Positions 8,695 through 16,800 of a DNA stretch of 48,439 nt are shown one piece after another. Every line of letters starts with the position of its first letter. Position 1 is the first letter of the stretch. The notes beneath the pieces are model-generated. The model ran no database searches, was not told the DNA's origin, and saw only the letters and a program-made list of their open reading frames with translations. This DNA is from Colwellia sp. D2M02 (lineage in GTDB: Bacteria; Pseudomonadota; Gammaproteobacteria; Enterobacterales; Alteromonadaceae): assembly GCF_018860755.1 (NCBI RefSeq), contig NZ_JAHKPW010000037.1, positions 1 to 48,439 of the forward strand. The letters are read 5' to 3'. Both the position numbers and the translations under genes were made by a program.

Positions 8695-9552
8695 TTAACT
8701 AAGCTCTTGATAACCTTGTAAAGGCTGGGTTTTGAAAAAGCGTAAATTAATTTGGCTATCTTGGTTGTTTTTATTACTGGCGCTTCTTAACGATAAGGCA
8801 ATACGATGCTGCTCGTTAACTTGCGGATAAATTATCCAGCTACGCCATATGCTTGGTTCATCGACTCGATGTGGAGCGAAGCTTAACCGAATATTATCTT
8901 TAATCTGAAAATGGTTGTTGCTGACTGTTGATTGTTCTTGGTCTGTTATCAAAAAACTAAAGTCAGCTAACGGAATTGCTAACCCTAAACCCCATGCTTT
9001 AATATAGGATTCTTTTAAGGTCCAATAATCAAAAAATCGACTACGCTGCTGCTCACTTGGTAAGGAAAAAAGCTCTGTGGTTTCTTGGCTTGAAAAGTAT
9101 CGCTCAGCAATAGCTAATACATCGTTACTACGACTAGTATCTTCTACATCACAGCCAATATCGTCATGCAAGGTTACCGCACAAGCAATAAGCCCTTTAG
9201 TGTGACTAATGTTAAAACGCAGTGCTAAGGGGGGATTAACCAGTTCAGGTTTATCTTTTTCACCTTTTTCAAAACGCCATGCTTGAGGGGCAATATCAGC
9301 GTAGTACGATAATAAATCACGGACAAAAGCACGAGTAATTAAAGCGTCATGTCGGTCTTTAGCAAACTTATAGCGCTGTTGTTTAATGGTTTCTTGCTCA
9401 CTGAGTAGGGTACGATATTGACTGAGTAGCGACTCATCATTTGCTGTTATGTCGTTCGGATCTGTTAGCCATAAATGTATTTCATTTGGCGCTAAAGCAA
9501 GTTTTTCTTGGCATAACTTAAGCGTTGTAAAATTTGGCGTAGAGGTTGTCAT
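8695..9552 (-). CDS. pfaE: 4'-phosphopantetheinyl transferase PfaE
   Basis: A 285-residue Sfp-type enzyme that loads the 4'-phosphopantetheine arm from CoA onto the serine of each PfaA carrier domain. The magnesium/CoA motifs are GCDVEDTS (Gly133-Glu137 region) and WTLKESYIKAWG (Trp177, Lys180, Glu181, Lys185), with an upstream FNISHTKG. It is divergent from pfaR across a 330-bp control region, a Shewanella-like pfa arrangement. A PPTase is essential for PUFA synthase activity, so its linkage here makes the cluster self-sufficient. Confidence 0.95.
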   Translation of the reverse strand: MTTSTPNFTTLKLCQEKLALAPNEIHLWLTDPNDITANDESLLSQYRTLLSEQETIKQQRYKFAKDRHDALITRAFVRDLLSYYADIAPQAWRFEKGEKDKPELVNPPLALRFNISHTKGLIACAVTLHDDIGCDVEDTSRSNDVLAIAERYFSSQETTELFSLPSEQQRSRFFDYWTLKESYIKAWGLGLAIPLADFSFLITDQEQSTVSNNHFQIKDNIRLSFAPHRVDEPSIWRSWIIYPQVNEQHRIALSLRSASNKNNQDSQINLRFFKTQPLQGYQELS

Positions 9553-9882
9553 AAAGTATCGTTAGGTTAGTGGCAGATAAGCCTTTTTACATGGTTAGAA
9601 AATTTTAACATAAAGGTGATTACTATATGTGATTTTTTAGACTTTTTATAAAGCAAAATTATTTTTTTATTTTAAGCTAACATAATATTTTTATTATGTT
9701 TTTTATTTTCGCTCAGGTAAGCCTTTAAAATTAAGTAAAAAAGTCAATAACTGGTCGAGCAGTTGTCGTTCATAAGACAAGTTAAAATTGTTACAGCCTG
9801 TATCGGGTGATTGTTTTGGGTGGTAAAGCTGTGTATATTAGCCATCCTTTATGAATTTATGATGACGCAAAACGGATGTTAA
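9553..9882. promoter_or_regulatory. Divergent pfaE / pfaR control region
   Basis: 330 bp without a gene, very AT-rich. It holds a perfect 9-bp inverted repeat with a 4-nt loop at 9679-9700 (AACATAATA / TATTATGTT) followed by T-rich DNA, a plausible regulator site or attenuating hairpin. It also holds the pfaR promoter candidate listed separately. I saw no clear pfaE promoter by eye. Confidence 0.5.
9811..9839 (+). promoter_or_regulatory. Candidate sigma-70 promoter of pfaR
   Basis: TTGTTT (9811-9816), a 17-bp spacer, and TATATT (9834-9839). The expected start site near 9846 is about 37 bp before the pfaR ATG. The match is good but was found by eye only. Confidence 0.5.
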
Positions 9883-10818
9883 ATGACTAAGTTACATGCA
9901 AATGCAACCACAACTCCCGAGATGCGTGCATTTATTCATGAATCAGATTTACCTACGGCAGTATTAGCACGTTTATTGAAAATTTCTGAAGCAACCGTTC
10001 GCAAGTGGCGTAAACGTGAATCGTTTACTGATGGCTCCCACGTCCCCAAACAATTAAATACTACGTTGACTGAAGCTCAAGAGTACGTGGTGATTGAACT
10101 GAGAACACGGCTACTACTATCACTTGATGAATTACTTGCGGTATGTAAACAGTTTATTAATGCCAATGTTTCACGTGCTGGCTTGCAACGTTGTTTGAAG
10201 CGTCATGGCGTGTCAAAACTCACTGACATGCAAGCATGCGGGACTATGGTTGATGCGGATAATAATGACAAAAGCCCGATTCAAGTCAGGCTGGAAGACA
10301 AGCAAGAAAACCAAGAGTTACTCGCTGAAATTAGTCCTCAGGCAATGCATCAAGTCTTAAACCGCTCACGTGAACTCAGTGTTGAGCAGGTAGTACAAGT
10401 GAAAGTAACCCCGCTCCCCGATTTTTCCAATAAAACCAGTGACATTACTGAGAAATTAAGCGAGCAATTAACTGAGCAATTAACCGAGCAGCTAACAGCG
10501 CATTCTAACGATAAGTTAGCTACAAACCGTACTCAGCAGACAAACCAAAACAATCAAACAAAACCAAGTCGCTTACTTATTGCTAATGATCCTGCATCTG
10601 GTTGGGTTTATGTCGATATTTATGATAGCAATGAGTCTGAAGCCGCCAGTCGTTACATGAGCTATGTGCTCACCAAAGCCCCATTTCATATTCGTCGAAT
10701 TTTGGCGGGTAATTATAGTGAATTTTTAAGTCGTTTTCGTTTATTAAATGACAGTGCTGATAAGCAAGATGCTAGCACTGAACATCATAAGCAGAACGAA
10801 AATGCACGCAAGTCTTAA
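9883..10818 (+). CDS. pfaR: PfaR, pfa cluster regulator derived from an IS481-like transposase
   Basis: A 311-residue protein. Residues about 18-115 form two helix-turn-helix units of the type at the front of IS481-family transposases (PTAVLARLLKISEATVRKWR, then LSLDELLAVCK...VSRAGLQRCLKRHGV). A low-complexity linker (about 185-228, LTEQ repeats) leads to residues 230-288, which resemble the start of an rve integrase core. There the first Asp (Asp236) is kept, but the second, in a TDNG-type motif, is replaced in AGNYSEF (275-281), and the final catalytic Glu region is missing. DNA binding without transposition is expected. It ends 12 bp before pfaA and is probably co-transcribed. In Shewanella the gene at this position is reported as an activator of PUFA synthesis. 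Confidence 0.82.
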   Translation: MTKLHANATTTPEMRAFIHESDLPTAVLARLLKISEATVRKWRKRESFTDGSHVPKQLNTTLTEAQEYVVIELRTRLLLSLDELLAVCKQFINANVSRAGLQRCLKRHGVSKLTDMQACGTMVDADNNDKSPIQVRLEDKQENQELLAEISPQAMHQVLNRSRELSVEQVVQVKVTPLPDFSNKTSDITEKLSEQLTEQLTEQLTAHSNDKLATNRTQQTNQNNQTKPSRLLIANDPASGWVYVDIYDSNESEAASRYMSYVLTKAPFHIRRILAGNYSEFLSRFRLLNDSADKQDASTEHHKQNENARKS

Positions 10819-10830
10819 TCGGAGAAGCCA

Positions 10831-13800
10831 ATGGCTAACAAGAATACTTCCCACGAAAACGCACAAGAACATAATGACGAGCAACACGCACAGTTAAACT
10901 CTCGTCTTCAAGAGTGTCCCATCGCTGTTGTTGGTATGGCATCAATGTTTGCTGATGCGAAAAATTTAGACGAATACTGGGATAATATTTTTGAGTCGGT
11001 TGATGCGATTAAAGATGTTCCAAGTGATCGATGGGCCATTGAAGATTACTATAATAGCGACCCTAAAGTTGCCGATAAAACCTATTGTAAACGTGGTGGT
11101 TTTTTACCTGATATTGACTTTGACCCAATGGAGTTTGGTTTACCACCGAACATTTTAGAGTTAACTGATATTGCACAGTTGCTTTCTTTAGTGGTGGCTC
11201 GTGAAGTATTGAACGATGCCGGCATTGGTGACGGCTCTGGTTACGATCGCGATAAAGTAGGTATCACCTTAGGTGTCGGCGGCGGTCAAAAGCAAATCTC
11301 GCCATTAACTTCTCGATTACAAGGGCCAGTACTTGAAAAAGTATTAAAAGCCTCAGGGGTTGATAGTGACGATCGCGCGATGATCATCGAAAAATTCCAA
11401 AAAGCCTATATTAGCTGGGAAGAAAACTCATTTCCAGGCATGTTAGGCAATGTTATCGCAGGGCGTATTGCTAACCGCTTTGATTTTGGTGGCACTAACT
11501 GTGTGGTTGATGCTGCTTGTGCTGGCTCATTAGCGGCAATTAAGTTAGCTATTTCAGACTTATTAGAATATCGCTCAGAAGTGATGATTTCAGGTGGCGT
11601 TTGTTGTGATAACTCGCCATTTATGTATATGTCATTTTCGAAAACACCAGCCTTTACCACAAATAATGATATTCGTCCGTTTGATGTTGACTCAAAAGGT
11701 ATGATGATAGGTGAAGGTATTGGCATGATGGCGTTTAAGCGCTTAGAGGATGCTGAGCGTGATGGCGATAAAATTTATGCGGTACTAAAAGGTATTGGTA
11801 CTTCATCTGATGGTCGTTTTAAATCAATTTATGCGCCGCGTCCTGACGGACAAGCAAAAGCGTTAAAGCGTGCCTATGAAGACGCAGGTTTTGAGCCGAA
11901 AAGTTGTGGTTTAATTGAAGCTCATGGCACAGGCACTAAAGCGGGTGATGCCGCTGAATTTAGTGGTTTGATGAAGCATTTTTCTCAAAATAACGACGGC
12001 AAGCAGCATATTGCTTTAGGCTCGGTTAAATCGCAAATTGGTCACACTAAAGCAGCCGCTGGTGCTGCTGGTATGATTAAAGCAGTATTAGCGCTGCATC
12101 ATAAAGTGTTGCCGCCAACATTACATATTGATCAACCTAATCCTGCACTTGATATTGAAAACAGCCCACTGTATTTAAACAGTGAAACTCGTCCATGGAT
12201 GCCTAGAGCCGATGGTTTACCGCGCCGTGCTGGTATTAGTTCGTTTGGTTTTGGTGGTACTAATTACCATATGGTATTAGAAGAATATCAGCCAACAGCA
12301 CAAGGCCAGTATCGTTTAACTAATGTTGCACAAACTATTGTTATGGTTGGTAATGATGAAAGCTCGCTTAAAGATCATTTACGCCAATGGCAAGAAAAAC
12401 TAACCGTTAACGTGGATGAACAGCCATATATGTTTAATGCGTTAGTGACGCAAAATACGCTAACAACACCAGCAAACGATTATGCTCGTTGTGGTTTTAC
12501 TGCTAAAAACGCTACAGAAGCTTTAGCGATGATTTCAGCAGCGTTAACACAGCTCGATAAGCAAGCGGGTAGTGAGCAATGGTCATTACCGCATGGTATT
12601 TATTACCGCAAATCGGCAATTACTGCCAATGATAAAGTTGTCGCGCTATTTTCTGGGCAAGGCTCGCAATATGTAAATATGGGTCGTGAACTGGCGTGTA
12701 ATTTCCCAAGTGTGATGCAAGCGGCTAGTGATATGGATAATGAATTCACCGCGGCACAATTAAGCCAATTATCACCGGTAACTTACCCGATTCCTGCGTT
12801 TACGAATGATGCTCGTAAAGCACAAGAGGAGGCATTACGTTTAACACAATATGCACAACCGGCCATTGGTTGCTTCAGTGTAGGATTATATAAAACGTTT
12901 ACTAATGCTGGCTTTAAGGCAGACTTTACTGCAGGGCATAGCTTTGGTGAATTAACTGCCTTGTGGGCTGCTGGGGTTGTTAACGATAAAGATTATATGA
13001 TGTTAGCACGTAGTCGTGGACAAGCAATGGCTGCGCCTGTTGGTGATAACGCCAAAGATTTTGATGCTGGTACTATGGTTGCCGTTGTGGGTAATCCTGA
13101 TGCAGTTGCTAATGACATTAAAGATATTGCTGATGTATCTATTGCTAACTACAACTCAAATAATCAAGTGGTTGTTGCCGGCGTTAGTGCGCAAATCGCG
13201 TTAGCCTCAACGATATTAAAAGATAAAGGTTATAAAGTGGTGCCATTACCGGTTTCGGCTGCATTTCACACACCGTTAGTCGGTCATGCTCAAAAACCTT
13301 TTGCCAAGGCAATAGATAGCGCTAAATTCAACAAGCCAACTATGCCTGTATTTGCAAATGGCACGGGTAAAGCGCATTCAAATAAGGCCGCTGATATCAA
13401 AAAGGCTCTTAAAAATCATATTTTAGAGTCAGTACATTTTAATAAAGAAATAGATAACCTCTATGATGCAGGTGGTCGAATATTTATTGAATTTGGTCCT
13501 AAAAATGTGTTGACTAAATTAGTTGAAAATATTCTCAGCGATAAAGACGATGTGGTGGCTATTGCGGTTAATGGCAATGCCAAAAAGTCAGCCGATTTAC
13601 AATTACGCCAAGCAGCAGTACAGCTATGCGTTTTAGGTCTGTCGTTAAATGAAATTGACCCGTATTCAGCGGTTAAACGCCCATTAACCCCGCCTAAAAT
13701 GTCAGCGTTGGCAATGAAGCTTAATGGCGCATCTTATGTGAGTGAAAAAACGAAAAAGCAATTTAGCGACGCGCTATCTGATGGACGAACGATTAAGCAA

Positions 13801-16800
13801 GCGATAGCAACACCGATTGAAAAGCCTGTTGAAAAAGTAGTAACCAAAGAAGTCGAAAAAATCGTAGAAAAAGTGGTTGAAAAAATTGTATACGTTGATG
13901 TGAACGGCAATATTATTGATGAAAGTCAGATTGATAAACAGTCAACTAACACTCACTCAGCTAATAGCCACAGTGTAAATAAAGCTGTTGACGCTACAGA
14001 CTTAGCGGTAAGTATTGAGCGCAGTGTTGCTCAGTTTGTTGAACATCAACAACAGTTATTGTCAGTGCATGAACAATACATGCAAGGACCAAAAGAATAC
14101 GCACAAACAGTTGATAAAGTACTTAGCGCAGTAGCGCAATCTGAAGGTGAGAGTCAATTATCTGAAAGTTTAGATCGTACTTTAGGTATGTATCATCAAT
14201 TTCAATCTGAAACGCTACGTGTGCATGAGCAATACCTAAATAGTCAAAACGATACAATGGCATTACTGTTAAATAATGCCTCTGCAAGCTCAAATGTGGC
14301 AACGTCAACTACTGAAAGTAGTAGCGCAGCTAATACCGGGCTAGCTAGCTCAAATACATCGGCAATATCGCAAAAGACTGTACCTGAAAGTAAAGCACCT
14401 GCAAGCATAGCGCCTGAAAGTATAGCCCCTCAAAATATAGCGCCGAAAAGTGTAGCTGCCAGTGTTTCAGCCGTTAATGCGGTAGCTACTATGTCAACAA
14501 GTGTTAGCGCGCCAGCTAATACTCAAACTCAAGTTGCAGCAGCATTAGCGCCACAAACTGTTGTTGAGCCTTCACTTGATCTTGAGTTGATTAACAACGT
14601 GATGTTAACGGTTGTTGCAGATAAAACCGGTTATCCCACTGAAATGCTAGAGTTAGGCATGGATATGGAAGCCGATTTAGGTATTGACTCTATCAAGCGT
14701 GTTGAAATTTTAGGGGCAGTACAAGATGAAATTAACGACTTGCCTGAGCTTAACCCAGAAGACTTAGCACAGCTTCGTACTTTAGGTGAAATTGTTGATT
14801 ATATGCAATCAAAAGTGAGTGTTGCAGCGCAGCCGCAAAGCACTACTTTGCATTTAGTCGAAACATCAGCAGAAGCTACGCATAGCGTTGCTACTACTCT
14901 TAACCTAGATCATATTCAATCGGTAATGATGGCTGTTGTTGCTGATAAGACTGGCTACCCCACTGAAATGCTAGAGCTAGGCATGGATATGGAAGCGGAT
15001 TTAGGTATTGATTCAATTAAACGTGTTGAAATTTTAGGGGCGGTACAAGATGAAATTACTGACTTACCTGAGCTTAACCCAGAAGACTTAGCACAGCTGC
15101 GCACCTTAGGTGAAATTGTTAGTTACATGCAATCAAAAGTATCCGTTGCAGCGCCTGCCAGTACCCCAATAGCTAGTACCGCAACATCAACAGCCAACTT
15201 GGCACCCGCAATCGACTTAGATCATATTCAATCAGTAATGATGACGGTTGTTGCAGATAAGACTGGTTATCCCACTGAAATGCTAGAACTAGGTATGGAT
15301 ATGGAAGCGGATTTAGGTATTGATTCAATTAAACGTGTTGAAATTTTAGGGGCGGTACAAGATGAAATTACCGATTTACCTGAGCTTAACCCAGAAGACT
15401 TAGCACAGCTGCGCACCTTAGGTGAAATTGTTAGTTACATGCAATCAAAAGTATCCGTTGCTGCGCCTGCCAGTACCTCAATAGTCAGTACCTCAATAGC
15501 CAATACTTCAATAGATAGTACCCCAATAGCTAGTACCTCAACATTAGCAGCTAACTTGGCACCAGCAATAGACTTAGCTCATATTCAAGCGGTGATGATG
15601 ACGGTTGTTGCAGATAAGACTGGTTATCCTACTGAAATGCTAGAGTTAGCGATGGATATGGAAGCGGATTTAGGTATCGACTCTATTAAGCGTGTGGAAA
15701 TTTTAGGGGCGGTACAAGATGAAATTACCGACTTACCTGAGCTTAACCCAGAAGACTTAGCGCAATTACGTACCTTAGGCGAAATTGTTAGTTATATGCA
15801 ATCAAAAGTGAGTGTTGCAGCGCCTGACAGTACCTCAATAGCCAATACTTCAATAGATAGTACCCCAATAGCTAGTACAGCAACATCAACAGCCAACTTG
15901 GCACCAGCAATCGACTTAGATCATATTCAATCAGTAATGATGACTGTTGTTGCAGATAAGACTGGTTATCCCACTGAAATGCTAGAGCTAGGCATGGATA
16001 TGGAAGCGGATTTAGGTATTGACTCTATCAAGCGTGTGGAAATTTTAGGGGCAGTACAAGATGAAATTACCGACTTACCTGAGTTAAATCCAGAAGACTT
16101 AGCGCAGCTTCGTACTCTAGGTGAAATTGTTAGTTACATGCAATCAAAAGTGAGTGTTGCAGCGCCTGCCAGTACCTCAATAGCTAGTACCTCATCATTA
16201 ACAGCTAACTCAACACCCGCAATCGACTTAGATCATATTCAAGCGGTGATGATGACTGTTGTTGCAGATAAGACTGGTTATCCTACTGAAATGCTAGAGT
16301 TAGCGATGGATATGGAAGCGGATTTAGGTATTGACTCTATCAAGCGTGTTGAAATTCTAGGGGCGGTACAAGATGAAATTACCGACTTACCTGAGTTAAA
16401 TCCAGAAGACTTAGCGCAGCTTCGTACTCTAGGTGAAATTGTTAGTTATATACAGTCACGCGTTACCAACAATAATCCGCCGCCGACAGAGCCGACGCCA
16501 CCTACAAGTAATAAGTCATTAAGTGCTATTGAACAGGCGCCAAGTGCCATAGTGGCGATAAAATCACTTCCTTCAGTGACTAAAATTGTTCCCGCCGTTG
16601 GTGGTAACGCTTTAATTGTTGATGATGGTAGTGGCGTAGCGATACCACTAAGTGAGCAATTAATCGCAGACGGTTTTAAGGTGAATGTGCTGCAACCAGC
16701 GTGGATAAAATCACAAACAAACAAACCTTTTAACAACCAAGTCAATGTTGTTGAACTTGTTAATGCTTCAGACGACAACGTAGAAATTGATGAGACGGGC

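Noticed and set aside
14560..16470. Assembly artefact in the pfaA repeat region
   Set aside because: The copies differ at many codons and in linker length, and the frame stays open. This is a genuine tandem ACP array, though exact copy number deserves long-read confirmation.
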